A stretch of 64,000 nt of DNA from Candidatus Saccharibacteria bacterium UBA6040 (lineage in GTDB: Bacteria; Patescibacteriota; Saccharimonadia; Saccharimonadales; Saccharimonadaceae), in contig DIZA01000006.1 in NCBI GenBank assembly GCA_002429245.1, positions 124,001-188,000 of the forward strand, given 5' to 3'. The position numbers and the translations under genes are program-made. The notes below the pieces were generated by a model. The model did not search any database, was not told where the DNA came from, and saw only the letters and a program-made list of their open reading frames with translations. Position 1 is the first letter of the stretch. Each line of letters opens with the position of its first letter. Positions 41,171-50,164 of this stretch are shown one piece after another.

Positions 41171-42211
41171 ATGCCGAAAAAATCAGAAAAGAATACTGTG
41201 TTGCCCGAAAAACCTGTTGCGAACGAAGGAAAATTAAAAGCCCTTGGACTTGCTCAGGAACAAATTAATAAGCAATTTGGTGATGGTGCGATTCGTCGAC
41301 TTGGTGATACAAAGACCGTTGATGTTGAGCTTGTCAGCAGTGGCGCCCTATCTCTTGACCTTGCGCTCGGTGGTGGATATCCAAAAGGCCGTATCCTTGA
41401 GATCTATGGTCCAGAGAGTTCCGGTAAGACAACGCTGACGCTTCACGCAATTGCAGAAGTTCAGAAACTAGGTGGCACGGCTGCGTTTATTGACGCAGAG
41501 CATGCACTTGACCCAGCTTACGCTCGTAAGCTTGGTGTTGATACCGATAACCTTCTTGTGTCTCAGCCAGACAACGGTGAGCAAGCGCTAGAAATTGCCG
41601 AAACACTCGTTCGATCGAACGCAGTCGATCTTGTTGTTGTCGACTCAGTTGCCGCACTTGTTCCTCAGGCTGAAATCGAAGGCGAAATGGGCGATAGCCA
41701 CATGGGTCTTCAAGCCCGTTTGATGAGCCAAGCGCTTCGTAAACTGACTGGTATTATCAGCAAAAGCCACACGACCGTTATCTTCATCAACCAGATTCGT
41801 ATGAAGATTGGTGTTATGTTTGGTAACCCAGAGACTACTACCGGTGGTAACGCGCTGAAGTTTTACGCTTCAGTTCGTCTTGATATTCGTCGTACGGGTC
41901 AAATCAAGAATGGCGAAGAGATTATCGGAAACCGCACAAAGGTGAAGGTGGTAAAGAACAAAATTGCCCCTCCTTTCCGTGTTGCTGAATTCGACATCAT
42001 GTACAACGAAGGCATTTCGAAAACAGGTGACGTGCTTGATCTTGCTGTTCTTCATAACATCGTTGGCAAAAGCGGCGCATGGTTTGACTACGCCGATGCA
42101 AAGATCGGCCAAGGCCGTGAAGCGAGCAAGGCTTATCTTGCTGCGAATCCCGAAGTGCTTGCTGAAATCGAAGCAAAGGTTCGCGCTAAGGTTGCTGAAG
42201 AAGCTGCCTAG
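41171..42211 (+). CDS. recA: Recombinase RecA
   Basis: 346 aa with Walker A (YGPESSGKTTLTLHA), the FIDAEHALDP segment, Walker B (DLVVVDSVAALVP) and the L2 loop FGNPETTTGGNALKFYASVRLDIRR. Catalyses strand exchange. TATAAT at about 41138 and GAGAGGG 7 nt before the ATG give a short, normal leader, unlike most first genes here. No LexA box is visible. recX follows after 12 nt. Confidence 0.97.
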   Translation: MPKKSEKNTVLPEKPVANEGKLKALGLAQEQINKQFGDGAIRRLGDTKTVDVELVSSGALSLDLALGGGYPKGRILEIYGPESSGKTTLTLHAIAEVQKLGGTAAFIDAEHALDPAYARKLGVDTDNLLVSQPDNGEQALEIAETLVRSNAVDLVVVDSVAALVPQAEIEGEMGDSHMGLQARLMSQALRKLTGIISKSHTTVIFINQIRMKIGVMFGNPETTTGGNALKFYASVRLDIRRTGQIKNGEEIIGNRTKVKVVKNKIAPPFRVAEFDIMYNEGISKTGDVLDLAVLHNIVGKSGAWFDYADAKIGQGREASKAYLAANPEVLAEIEAKVRAKVAEEAA

Positions 42212-42223
42212 CAATACGTTCTC

Positions 42224-42916
42224 GTGAAAATACTTAGCGGGATCGACCAACCAGAGATTACGTCTTTGAAGGTGACTGCCATCTCTGTGCAGAAGCGAGA
42301 CAAAGATCGTGTGAACGTTTCTGTGAACGGCAAGTACCGTTTAAGCCTTGATGTATTTCAACTTGTCGATCTTGAAATTAAGATCGGCAAGGAATACACC
42401 GAGGAAGAGCTGGTCGCGCTTGAAGAAGAGAGTCAGTTCGGCAAGCTGTATATGCGAGCACTAGAGTACTGTCTGATGCGTCCACACAGTCAGCGTGAAC
42501 TGAAAGACTACTTGTATCGCAAGACGCGTGATACACGCACGAAAGAAGGATCAGTACGAAAAGGCGTTTCGGTCGCTTTGACTGAGCGCGTTTTTAATAG
42601 GCTTCAAATAAAAGGCTATATCGATGACGAAAAGTTTGCTGTCTATTGGATTGAGAATCGGAATCTGCGAAAAGGTTCGAGTAAACGAAAGTTATCTGCA
42701 GAACTCGGTGCTAAGGGTGTTGATAGAACGATCATCGAACGATTTTTGAACGAGACCGAAAGAGACGATGCAACGGAGCTTCAGAAGATTATTGAAAAAA
42801 AACGATCGCGTTATGAAGATGAGCAGAAGTTCATGTCATATCTTGCTCGTCAGGGATTTTCTTATGACGATATCAAAACTGCATTGCAGCGTCGTGATGA
42901 CGAAGCAAGTGTCTAG
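42224..42916 (+). CDS. recX: Regulatory protein RecX
   Basis: 230 aa. Helical three-tandem-repeat RecX fold: ALEYCLMRPHSQRELKDYLYRK, RVFNRLQIKGYIDDEKFAVYWIENR, SSKRKLSAELGAKGVDRTII, and FMSYLARQGFSYDDIKTAL. Limits RecA filament growth. GTG start 12 nt after the recA stop with no Shine-Dalgarno; an N-terminal extension of about 70 residues precedes the RecX core. Confidence 0.85.
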   Translation: MKILSGIDQPEITSLKVTAISVQKRDKDRVNVSVNGKYRLSLDVFQLVDLEIKIGKEYTEEELVALEEESQFGKLYMRALEYCLMRPHSQRELKDYLYRKTRDTRTKEGSVRKGVSVALTERVFNRLQIKGYIDDEKFAVYWIENRNLRKGSSKRKLSAELGAKGVDRTIIERFLNETERDDATELQKIIEKKRSRYEDEQKFMSYLARQGFSYDDIKTALQRRDDEASV

Positions 42917-43503
42917 TTCTTAACGTCTGTTTGTTCAGGTTGTGGCGACTGATTTCGAAAAGGGTTCACGTACTCACGTCGAGCTGTCTCCATGACTGGT
43001 TCAGGGACATTCAGTTTCTTTGCTGTGCTTTTCACAATAATGACATTGTCGTTAATTTCGCTAATTTGTGTGCGGTGAATAAGAATTCCCGTATCCGTGA
43101 GGCCACGTAAAATGCCACGTTTTACATTTAGCTGTTGAATGACGAAACTTCCTGTTTCGACGGTATAATTATCGACTTTACCTAGCTTCCGTTTGTGTTC
43201 GTCGATGACATTCATGCCAATGAGATTAAAGCCAAGATCGTAGAGGCTTTTTATTTTTATGACGTCATCAAGACCAATTAGTTCGTCGCTACTATCGATG
43301 ATCATTCCAACTCCACTCATTTCGCGAATATCTGCAACGCGTAGGAATGAAGGTTTTTCGTGAAGTAACGGGCCTTCAAGTTCGAAAGCGACGATTTTTA
43401 AATTAGCAGGATCAATAAGCGGTGTGCCTGTGTGTGCTAAACGAGCACCTGTCTGGAGGCTCATAACAGGGGTTTCATTCAATCGTGAACCAAGCACTAA
43501 CAT
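42913..43503 (-). CDS. PRC-barrel domain protein
   Basis: 196 aa with two PRC-barrel-like beta units (about 1-85 and 85-155; GMNVIDEHKRKLGKVDNYTVE is the clearer). In other bacteria PRC barrels occur in RimM and photosynthetic proteins; role here unknown. Minus-strand TATACT (43515-43510) ends 6 nt before the ATG. Overlaps recX tail to tail by 4 bp. Confidence 0.75.
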   Translation of the reverse strand: MLVLGSRLNETPVMSLQTGARLAHTGTPLIDPANLKIVAFELEGPLLHEKPSFLRVADIREMSGVGMIIDSSDELIGLDDVIKIKSLYDLGFNLIGMNVIDEHKRKLGKVDNYTVETGSFVIQQLNVKRGILRGLTDTGILIHRTQISEINDNVIIVKSTAKKLNVPEPVMETARREYVNPFRNQSPQPEQTDVKN

Positions 43504-43529
43504 ACTACTAGTATACCTTATCTGGGTGG

Positions 43530-43817
43530 TTACTCAGAGAGGGGATTTATGCGTCCTGCGGGTGTCGAAGCGGCTGGTATTGGGTCGTCGCTGGTGTGGA
43601 GGGCATTAATCCTCTCGAGCGTTGCTTGATCGATAGAACCAGCGTCAATCGGTGAGGTATATGACGTGTCGGTCGACGATTCACCGAGCAGAGTGCTGAA
43701 CGATATAACGGCGTAGCCAAGACAGGCAACAATAAAGACAATAAATATTGTGAGGTGGAACCGTCGAAAGACGATGCCGACAGGTTTAAGGAGTGATGAT
43801 AAGTCTGCGTTTTTCAT
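43530..43817 (-). CDS. Small membrane protein at the end of the pilus operon
   Basis: 95 aa: a basic N-terminus, one TM (LTIFIVFIVACLGYAVISFSTLL) and a polar tail. It starts 2 nt after the pilO stop, so it is the last gene of pilMNO. The place is that of PilP-like lipoproteins in other bacteria, but there is no lipobox or PilP fold. Confidence 0.6.
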   Translation of the reverse strand: MKNADLSSLLKPVGIVFRRFHLTIFIVFIVACLGYAVISFSTLLGESSTDTSYTSPIDAGSIDQATLERINALHTSDDPIPAASTPAGRINPLSE

Positions 43818-43819
43818 AA

Positions 43820-44401
43820 TTATCTCGTTGCCACCGCTATGGTTATTTTATCGGTTATGATTTGATCACCGGATGCACTGTTAGGACGGCTGACGCTAAC
43901 GCCGGTAATCTGCATTTTCGGTAGGTTGCCTTCAATTGCATCGAGGAACTGAATGAACTTTGCGTATGATACGGGACTTTGAAGCGTCACGACGATGGAG
44001 TGGCCTGCAGTTGCTGTCGGGGTGGCACCGGCTGTGGGTGGCGGCGTTGTTCCTGTATCAAATTCTGTATTCGTGATCGAGATACCGACTTCGCTGGCGT
44101 ATTTCTGGATGTCCTTCAAAGATTGTAGTTGGTAGGTATCTTGCGTCGCAAACAGTTGGTTTGCCTTTGTGACTAGGGTTTCTCGTTCGGCAAGTTGTGT
44201 CTTGAGGACACTTAGCTGTTTGATGTTCCTACCGCTTGCGCTTGCATCTGAAACAGTGTGGCTGACGTCGAGCGCATAGGTCTTGATGAGTTGGAGGCCA
44301 AAGTAAAATCCAACGGTTGCACCAAGAACGATAATAACCATCATGAAGGCAAGGAAGTTACGTACAGTGACTGCATTCATTTTTGAGTTTCCCTTTTTCA
44401 T
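43820..44401 (-). CDS. pilO: Type IV pilus assembly protein PilO-like
   Basis: 193 aa: one TM (NFLAFMMVIIVLGATVGFYFGL), a coiled coil (LKTQLAERETLVTKANQLF) and a ferredoxin-like domain (ISITNTEFDTG... SIVVTLQSPVSYAKFIQFLDAIEGNLPKMQI), the PilO layout. It forms the inner-membrane alignment complex with PilM and PilN. ATGA overlap with pilN (4 nt). Confidence 0.8.
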   Translation of the reverse strand: MKKGNSKMNAVTVRNFLAFMMVIIVLGATVGFYFGLQLIKTYALDVSHTVSDASASGRNIKQLSVLKTQLAERETLVTKANQLFATQDTYQLQSLKDIQKYASEVGISITNTEFDTGTTPPPTAGATPTATAGHSIVVTLQSPVSYAKFIQFLDAIEGNLPKMQITGVSVSRPNSASGDQIITDKITIAVATR

Positions 44402-44964
44402 TTTGTAGCCACCTTCGAAATCGTCAACGTCATCGATACGCTGACAGGATAGCCTGATATACCACCAGAGGTATCAGAAATAGACTGGAAGTTAACGTTC
44501 GTGAAGATTGGCGATGATTGGAATTTCTCACGAAGTGCCACGGCCGCATTGGTTGTCTTTGCGTAGGCCTTTAGTGTCAGAGGTGTCCCTGTGAAAGACG
44601 AAGCATCAAGGTCGATCTTGTCGATAACTGTTCCTGGCGGCATTTGTTGGCCAATATTCATGAGGACATTTGAATATAACACTTCTTGATCAAGGATTGA
44701 TTTTGTCTCGGCGAGACTGCTGCTAAGGGCATCAACTTGTGCTTTTGTTGAACTATAGACTTCCGCTTTTGTGCTATTGGCCTCAATCAGTTGCGTAGCA
44801 CTGTTTTTCGTCTGAGTTAACACAAAGTACGAACCAGCCAGAAGGAGCACCAAGAAAACGAATGCCAGGACTATAACAGCGATGTATCGAACAAGAATGA
44901 CGCTGACACGAGCGGCGCGGATCTCTTTCTTTGTTTCGTCAGGCATTAAATTGATCATTTCCAC
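44398..44964 (-). CDS. pilN: Type IV pilus assembly protein PilN-like
   Basis: 188 aa. It begins MEMINLMPDETKKEIRAARV, carrying the NLLP-type motif that docks on PilM. One TM (YIAVIVLAFVFLVLLLAGSYFVL) and a coiled coil plus small alpha/beta domain follow. Its start lies 10 nt inside the end of pilM. Confidence 0.85.
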   Translation of the reverse strand: MEMINLMPDETKKEIRAARVSVILVRYIAVIVLAFVFLVLLLAGSYFVLTQTKNSATQLIEANSTKAEVYSSTKAQVDALSSSLAETKSILDQEVLYSNVLMNIGQQMPPGTVIDKIDLDASSFTGTPLTLKAYAKTTNAAVALREKFQSSPIFTNVNFQSISDTSGGISGYPVSVSMTLTISKVATK

Positions 44965-46013
44965 ATGTCTCCCGGGTCAATGCTGGCAAGTCCAGCAACT
45001 GTAATGAATCGTGGGCGGAATTGCTTTGGCGGTTCCTGCATCTTTGCGAAATCTAATTTTTGCCATGGACTGGCGACGCGGGCCGGCATAACAAGCATGT
45101 TCGTGAAGTACTCACCGATACCGGGGAGATTACTTCCGCTACCGACAACCAGGAGTTGTTCGAGCTTACGGTCATTGTTGATACGCTCATCGTAGTAGCG
45201 CATGACTTTTTTTACTTCACCAAGGATGCGTTCAAGGCTTGGTTCGAGGGCTGCAACGAGTTTTTGCTGACGTGGCCCTGCGTTCAATCCGTTAAGTACC
45301 TTTAGCTGGTGAGCATTTTCAAGTTCGACATTTAATTTCTTTGCGATATCGAGCGTAAAAGTGTTGCCGCCGATAGCAAGTCCACCAGTGACACGAATTG
45401 TCCCGCGATCAAGAATCGCAATATCGGTGCTGGCTGGGCCGATATCAACGATGACCGTCGGCAGATCACCGCGCTCGGCAGCAGTCAGGACGCGACCAAC
45501 AGAACAGATACTCGGCTCGATCAAGACAGGTTCGAGGCCTGCCGCGGTCACGCTTTTGACGATGTTATCAATGATAACCTTAGCAACCGCACTCATGAGG
45601 ACGGTAATTTCTTTTTTGTTTCGCTCGATGATTTGATAGTCGATGTAAAGATTGGCAGAAGGAATAGGGATATATTGATCGGCTTCAAGGATGACGGCGT
45701 CGTGGAGTGCTTTCTCGGTTGAAGCAGGCAGGGTGAAGGTCCGAGAATAACTTCTGGCGGTTGGGACAGAGATTGCAACTCGTTTGCTCGAGGCGTCACC
45801 GATCACTTTTTCGGCGAGGAGCGTCTTGATACTATCGGTCAGATAGGTACTATTCGTATTCTCCATCGCATCTTTGACCTTAAGGGGTTCAAGATCGATT
45901 GAACCATACCCATGAACAAGCCATTTTTTAGGATCGACGGACATTATTTTCAAACCAGTGTTACTGATGTCGAGTCCTATAATCGGTTTGTCTTGATAGA
46001 ATAATTTTGACAT
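44955..46013 (-). CDS. pilM: Type IV pilus assembly ATPase-fold protein PilM
   Basis: 352 aa with an actin/FtsA-like fold: PIIGLDISNTGLKIMSVD, VIVDIGPASTDIAILDRG and GGLAIGGNTFT as phosphate motifs, and VVGSGSNLPGIGEYF. It binds PilN at the membrane. TATAAT (46045-46040, minus) starts the pilMNO unit; a small hairpin CGTAG/CTACG (46035-46022) lies between it and ATG 46013. A GTG at 46022 is an alternative start. Confidence 0.9.
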   Translation of the reverse strand: MSKLFYQDKPIIGLDISNTGLKIMSVDPKKWLVHGYGSIDLEPLKVKDAMENTNSTYLTDSIKTLLAEKVIGDASSKRVAISVPTARSYSRTFTLPASTEKALHDAVILEADQYIPIPSANLYIDYQIIERNKKEITVLMSAVAKVIIDNIVKSVTAAGLEPVLIEPSICSVGRVLTAAERGDLPTVIVDIGPASTDIAILDRGTIRVTGGLAIGGNTFTLDIAKKLNVELENAHQLKVLNGLNAGPRQQKLVAALEPSLERILGEVKKVMRYYDERINNDRKLEQLLVVGSGSNLPGIGEYFTNMLVMPARVASPWQKLDFAKMQEPPKQFRPRFITVAGLASIDPGDMWK

Positions 46014-46072
46014 GATGCCCACGTAGATAACTACGGTGTATTATACCATGAGCGCAATGCCTGACGGAACGC

Positions 46073-47308
46073 CTATTTCACGTTTTGTGAAAGCTGGGCG
46101 ATAGGTGTCATGACGCTAGCTGCGATCAAACCAACCATGCTACCCATGATAACGATCATTGTTGGCTCAATGATTGAGCTAATACTTTCAATCGCAAGGT
46201 CAACTTCTTCTTCGTAAAAGTCAGCTACCTTCACGAGGACGAGGTCTGTTTGACCGGTTTCTTCACCAACTGCGAGCATTTGACTGACGATTCCGGGAAA
46301 CAGGGGATTTTCTTCAATAACGGCTGAAAGCGGACGTCCATTTTTAACTTCCACGGCTGCGTGCTGTAGGGCTTCTTGGAAGAGGGTATTACCAACGGCA
46401 CGCGAGGTAACCTCGAGGCATTCAAGGACGGCCACACCAGCACCCATTAGCGCCGAGAAGGTACGTGCAAAACGCGCGATGGCCATCTTTCTGATGATGT
46501 TTTTGACTCCAGGGATTTTCAAAACCAAAATATCGAAGTTTCGTTTCCCTTTCGGAGTGCCGATGTATCTGATGACCCCATAAATAGTCCCACCAAGGAC
46601 GGGGAAAATGATGTACCAGTACGAAGTAATAATGTGGCTAATTCCGAGCATGAATAAGGTGATACCTGGAAGCTTTGCATCTGGACCACCAAGGTTTGTT
46701 AGGATCTTACCGATTTGTGGAATCACGAAAAGCATCAGCCCAAAGAAGGCCAAGACCGTAATAACGATCAATACAGTCGGGTAGGCCATGGCGCTTTTCA
46801 CTTTTTTACGAATCGCTGAGCTTTTCTCTTGTTGGTACGCAAGACGTTTCAAGATATCGTCGAGGATACCTGCGGTTTCACCGGCGCGTACCATGTTGAC
46901 GTAGATGTCATTAAAGCTTGTTGGAAACTTCGCGAGTGCACTGGCAAGTGAATTACCGCCTTCGACATCTTTAATGACAAGTGCGAGGGTTTTCTTCAGA
47001 ACGGGATCCTCAGCGTGCTTCTCTAGAGAGGTCAGTGAACGAAGAAGAGGGACACCTGCACCGATCATGGCGCTCAGCTGCCTCGTGAAGATCACTAACT
47101 GGTCTGGCTTGACCTTAGTTGACTGAAAAAGGTTATTAAAGTCGATGCCACCGAGGCCTTTCTTTTTAGCGGCAAGTTCTTTAATACTCACTGGTCGAAG
47201 ATTTTGCTTGGTGAGTGCCGCGATGACACTGGCGCGGTCAGGAAGTTCAGTCTCACCATTGACGGGTTTTTGTTGCAGGTCGACGGCGACGTAAGCGAAC
47301 CTAGCCAT
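46073..47308 (-). CDS. pilC: Type IV pilus inner-membrane platform protein PilC
   Basis: 411 aa with two T2SSF domains (VIFTRQLSAMIGAGVPLLRSL and IARFARTFSALMGAGVAVLECLEV) and three long TM regions. It couples PilB to pilin polymerisation. It starts 1 nt after the pilB stop. Confidence 0.95.
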   Translation of the reverse strand: MARFAYVAVDLQQKPVNGETELPDRASVIAALTKQNLRPVSIKELAAKKKGLGGIDFNNLFQSTKVKPDQLVIFTRQLSAMIGAGVPLLRSLTSLEKHAEDPVLKKTLALVIKDVEGGNSLASALAKFPTSFNDIYVNMVRAGETAGILDDILKRLAYQQEKSSAIRKKVKSAMAYPTVLIVITVLAFFGLMLFVIPQIGKILTNLGGPDAKLPGITLFMLGISHIITSYWYIIFPVLGGTIYGVIRYIGTPKGKRNFDILVLKIPGVKNIIRKMAIARFARTFSALMGAGVAVLECLEVTSRAVGNTLFQEALQHAAVEVKNGRPLSAVIEENPLFPGIVSQMLAVGEETGQTDLVLVKVADFYEEEVDLAIESISSIIEPTMIVIMGSMVGLIAASVMTPIAQLSQNVK

Positions 47309-47309
47309 A

Positions 47310-49088
47310 TTAGTCTCTACTGACCCTTAGAACTTCTTCGATAGTTGTTTCGCCACGAAGTGCTTTGATAAGGCCGTCAATTTGCATCGTCATCATGCCT
47401 TCAGAGATAGCTTGTTGTTGGATCTGATCACTCGATGCACGAGCCATAATCAGGTTTTTGATAGCATCGCTATTCGAAAGTACTTCGTAAATACCAATAC
47501 GGCCTTTATAGCCTTCCTGTGCTTCGTCATCATTGAACGCTTTATTGGCGCGCCACAAAGATTTGATTCCTGTTTCGTCAGTACTAAGTGGGGTATCGCC
47601 ACCGAGGCCCTCAGCGGCAGCTTTTTTCTCAAGCTCGTGAATGGTTTTAAAGTCTTGCCCGGGTTGAAGCCCAAATAATTTGATGATTTCTTTTTGTTCT
47701 TCAGGGGTTGGGACGAAACTTTCACGAGATCCTTCGTGAAGTCGACGAACAAGACGTTGTCCGACGACGGCACGAATCGTGCTAGCAATAAGGAATGGTT
47801 CGATCTGCATGTCTAATAGACGCGGCAGTGTGGTTGCGGCGTTATTTGTGTGCAGTGTACTAAAGACCATGTGTCCTGTGAGGGCGGCTTGAACGGCAAG
47901 ATTCGCCGTTTCGCCGTCACGGACCTCACCAACCATGATGATGTTTGGGTCTTGACGAAGGAGTGCGCGCAGCCCAGCGGTGAAGGTCATTCCAGCTTTG
48001 GCATTTGTTTGCGTTTGGTTGACGCCCAGAATCTTGTATTCAACCGGGTCTTCGATCGTTGAAATGTTGACGTCGGGGTGATTCAAGATTGTCAGGATAC
48101 TAAAGAGGCTGGTCGACTTACCTGAACCGGTCGGACCCGTCATTAGGACGATACCGTTCGGTTCAATCATTGCACGTTGCAGGTTCTTGAGAGCCAGACC
48201 CCAATAGCCAAGTGATTCAAGGCTGACGGCTTCGTTTGATTCGTCGAGAATACGCATGACGATCTTCTCGCCATCGGCAATCGGAAGTGAGCTGACACGC
48301 AGGGCGTATTGCTTTCCACCAACTTTAATTTTGAAACGACCATCTTGTGGAACGCGCCGTTCGTCGATTTTGAGGTTAGCAAGGATCTTAATACGGCTAA
48401 TCAAGGCACCGAGGACGTTACGGGGCAGACGGTTTACTTCTTTCAAGATGCCGTCGACACGGTAACGAATTTGAACGAACTCTTCGCGTGGCTCGATGTG
48501 TACGTCCGAGGCGTGTGAACGAATAGCGTATTCCAAAAGAAGGTTAACGGTTTGGGCGATCGGTGAATCTTCGGCGATGTCTTGCTCGGAAACTGTCGAA
48601 TCAGATTTATCTTCACGTTGAATGTCGATGACTTCGTTCAACTCTTGGTTGACGTCGCCGCGGTAGGCTTCGAGGGCACCAAGGATATTCTCACGAGTTG
48701 CGATGTAAATACGGGAGTTAAGCCCGATTTCTTTTTGGAGGAAGTTGACTGCTTGGACGTCATCCGGGTCTTCCATAGCGAGGTGACGAACGCCGTCTTC
48801 GTCAACTTTAAAGATAATCGCGTTGTACTGGCGAGCGATTCGCTCAGGGATAAGTGCAAGGACATCTTTGGGGATGTTGAGTGCGTCAAGTTCGACATAA
48901 GGAATGCTCGCATAATCTGCGAACAGTTGGATGAGTGTTTTCTCATCAGTGACGCGCTGGTCGATAACCGTATCTTGTAGGGTACGCTTCGAACGAGCCG
49001 CCTCTTCTTTCAGGGACGTGACTTGCTCAGGTGTTGCAAGACTTGCCCGCCCAAGCAACGTTTCCAGGATGGTGTCGGAAATGCGCAT
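47310..49088 (-). CDS. pilB: Type IV pilus extension ATPase PilB
   Basis: 592 aa: an N-terminal MshEN-like domain (LETLLGRASLATPEQV... YVELDALNI), then the secretion ATPase with Walker A (MTGPTGSGKSTSLFSIL), Asp box (STIEDPVEYKI), Walker B (NIIMVGEVRDGETANLAVQAALTGH) and His box (VFSTLHTNNAATTLPRL). The metal-binding CxxC loop of many PilB proteins is absent. Start ATG 49088 follows TACAAT (49108-49103). The frame runs 70 codons further up but without support. Confidence 0.95.
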   Translation of the reverse strand: MRISDTILETLLGRASLATPEQVTSLKEEAARSKRTLQDTVIDQRVTDEKTLIQLFADYASIPYVELDALNIPKDVLALIPERIARQYNAIIFKVDEDGVRHLAMEDPDDVQAVNFLQKEIGLNSRIYIATRENILGALEAYRGDVNQELNEVIDIQREDKSDSTVSEQDIAEDSPIAQTVNLLLEYAIRSHASDVHIEPREEFVQIRYRVDGILKEVNRLPRNVLGALISRIKILANLKIDERRVPQDGRFKIKVGGKQYALRVSSLPIADGEKIVMRILDESNEAVSLESLGYWGLALKNLQRAMIEPNGIVLMTGPTGSGKSTSLFSILTILNHPDVNISTIEDPVEYKILGVNQTQTNAKAGMTFTAGLRALLRQDPNIIMVGEVRDGETANLAVQAALTGHMVFSTLHTNNAATTLPRLLDMQIEPFLIASTIRAVVGQRLVRRLHEGSRESFVPTPEEQKEIIKLFGLQPGQDFKTIHELEKKAAAEGLGGDTPLSTDETGIKSLWRANKAFNDDEAQEGYKGRIGIYEVLSNSDAIKNLIMARASSDQIQQQAISEGMMTMQIDGLIKALRGETTIEEVLRVSRD

Positions 49089-49102
49089 AATGCTTACGCT
49101 CA

Positions 49103-49151
49103 ATTGTAATGGAGACGGCCCAAAAGCACCAGAGCTGACTGGTGGTATAAT
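49103..49151. promoter_or_regulatory. Divergent promoters for pilB and tsaE
   Basis: TACAAT (49108-49103, minus) 14 nt before pilB; TATAAT (49146-49151, plus) 7 nt before tsaE. Confidence 0.65.
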
Positions 49152-49158
49152 ACATCTG

Positions 49159-49611
49159 ATGACTACTGTGAAAGTAATTGAAATCGAAAACGAACAGGCG
49201 ACGCGTGGTCTTGGTGAAACACTAGGGCTTCTTTTAAGGGGTGGTGAAGTGATTGAGCTAGTGGGCGACGTTGGTGCAGGGAAAACCACGTTCGTCAAAG
49301 GGCTGGCTCTTGGGCTCTCGATCGATGAAGACGTTCAAAGTCCGAGTTTTACGATTAGCCGTGTCTATGAAGCGCGTGACGACTTAGAACTGGCTCATTA
49401 TGACTTTTATAGATTGAATGACGCCGGCATTATGGCAAATGAACTGACCGAGACGACGCAGGATCCGCAAATGATCACTGTTATTGAGTGGGCCGATATC
49501 GTTGAGGGAGTGCTACCCGAAAACCGTATTCGTATTACTTTCACCGCACCGACTGAAACAACGCGAACATTGACGATCGATGGCGATGAAGCGCTACTGG
49601 AGAAATTATGA
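49159..49611 (+). CDS. tsaE: tRNA t6A-modification ATPase TsaE
   Basis: 150 aa P-loop protein: LRGGEVIELVGDVGAGKTTFVKGLALGL, VQSPSFTISRVYEA, LAHYDFYRL and ITVIEWAD, all TsaE signatures. Works with TsaB/TsaD/TsaC in making t6A37 of ANN-decoding tRNAs. TATAAT ends 7 nt before ATG 49159; an ORF extension upstream runs into the pilB promoter. 4-nt ATGA overlap with tsaB. Confidence 0.92.
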   Translation: MTTVKVIEIENEQATRGLGETLGLLLRGGEVIELVGDVGAGKTTFVKGLALGLSIDEDVQSPSFTISRVYEARDDLELAHYDFYRLNDAGIMANELTETTQDPQMITVIEWADIVEGVLPENRIRITFTAPTETTRTLTIDGDEALLEKL

Positions 49612-49994
49612 TTTTACTACTTGATACCTCAACCCCCGTCTGCAAATTAAGTTTTGTTGATGGCGATTGGCGCTTTGATGACGAATGGGAGTCGGGGCGA
49701 ACACTCGCGAAGGGGCTTCTCGGCTATCTTCAGGACAACCTCGCAAAGAATGATAAGACGTGGAAAGATATTTCCGGCATCGTTGCCTACAAGGGTCCAG
49801 GGAGTTTTACGGGACTTCGGATCGGGTTGACTGTGCTGAATACTTTTGCGGATAGTGAAGCAGTCTCTATTGTCGGAACGACAGGAGATGATTGGCAATC
49901 TGCTGGTCTTGCACGGCTTGAAGCGGGCGAAAATGACCAGCTTGTGATGCCCGAGTATGGTGCTGAGGCACACATTACGACACCACGTAAATAA
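49608..49994 (+). CDS. tsaB: Short TsaB-like protein (t6A modification)
   Basis: 128 aa, beginning ILLLDTSTPVCKLSF and containing the YKGPGSFTGLRIGLTVLNTFA motif, the N-terminal ASKHA lobe of TsaB. Usual TsaB is about 220-230 aa; the C-terminal lobe is missing. It may still bridge TsaD and TsaE as the dimerising half. It follows tsaE with a 4-nt overlap. Confidence 0.85.
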   Translation: MILLLDTSTPVCKLSFVDGDWRFDDEWESGRTLAKGLLGYLQDNLAKNDKTWKDISGIVAYKGPGSFTGLRIGLTVLNTFADSEAVSIVGTTGDDWQSAGLARLEAGENDQLVMPEYGAEAHITTPRK

Positions 49995-50105
49995 GCTTGC
50001 TTTCAGTACTTTGGCGGGTCTACAATAGAAAGTAGTCCGAACACATTCTGTAAGTGGACATCGAATAACTTTTTGAAAATTTTCAGTGCGACCTTTGATA
50101 GAGAG

Positions 50106-50157
50106 TATAGTGATTTTTTGCCAAGACGAACACTTGGCAGGGTTGTACTGAGGAAGG
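50106..50157 (+). promoter_or_regulatory. Promoter, leader hairpin and RBS of rny
   Basis: TATAGT (50106-50111), then hairpin TGCCAAG/CTTGGCA (50119-50139, 7-nt loop), then GAGGAAGG (50150-50157) before ATG 50165. Upstream lies a perfect 12-bp palindrome TGAAAATTTTCA (50074-50085) and a second -10-like TACAAT near 50021. Confidence 0.6.
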
Positions 50158-50164
50158 AAACAAT

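Noticed and set aside
48931..49158. N-terminal extension of TsaE
   Set aside because: It is antisense to pilB and upstream of a TATAAT placed 7 nt before ATG 49159.
47310..49298. 70-residue N-terminal extension of PilB
   Set aside because: The extension crosses the divergent promoter and the tsaE start and reads as low-complexity; PilB homology begins at ATG 49088.
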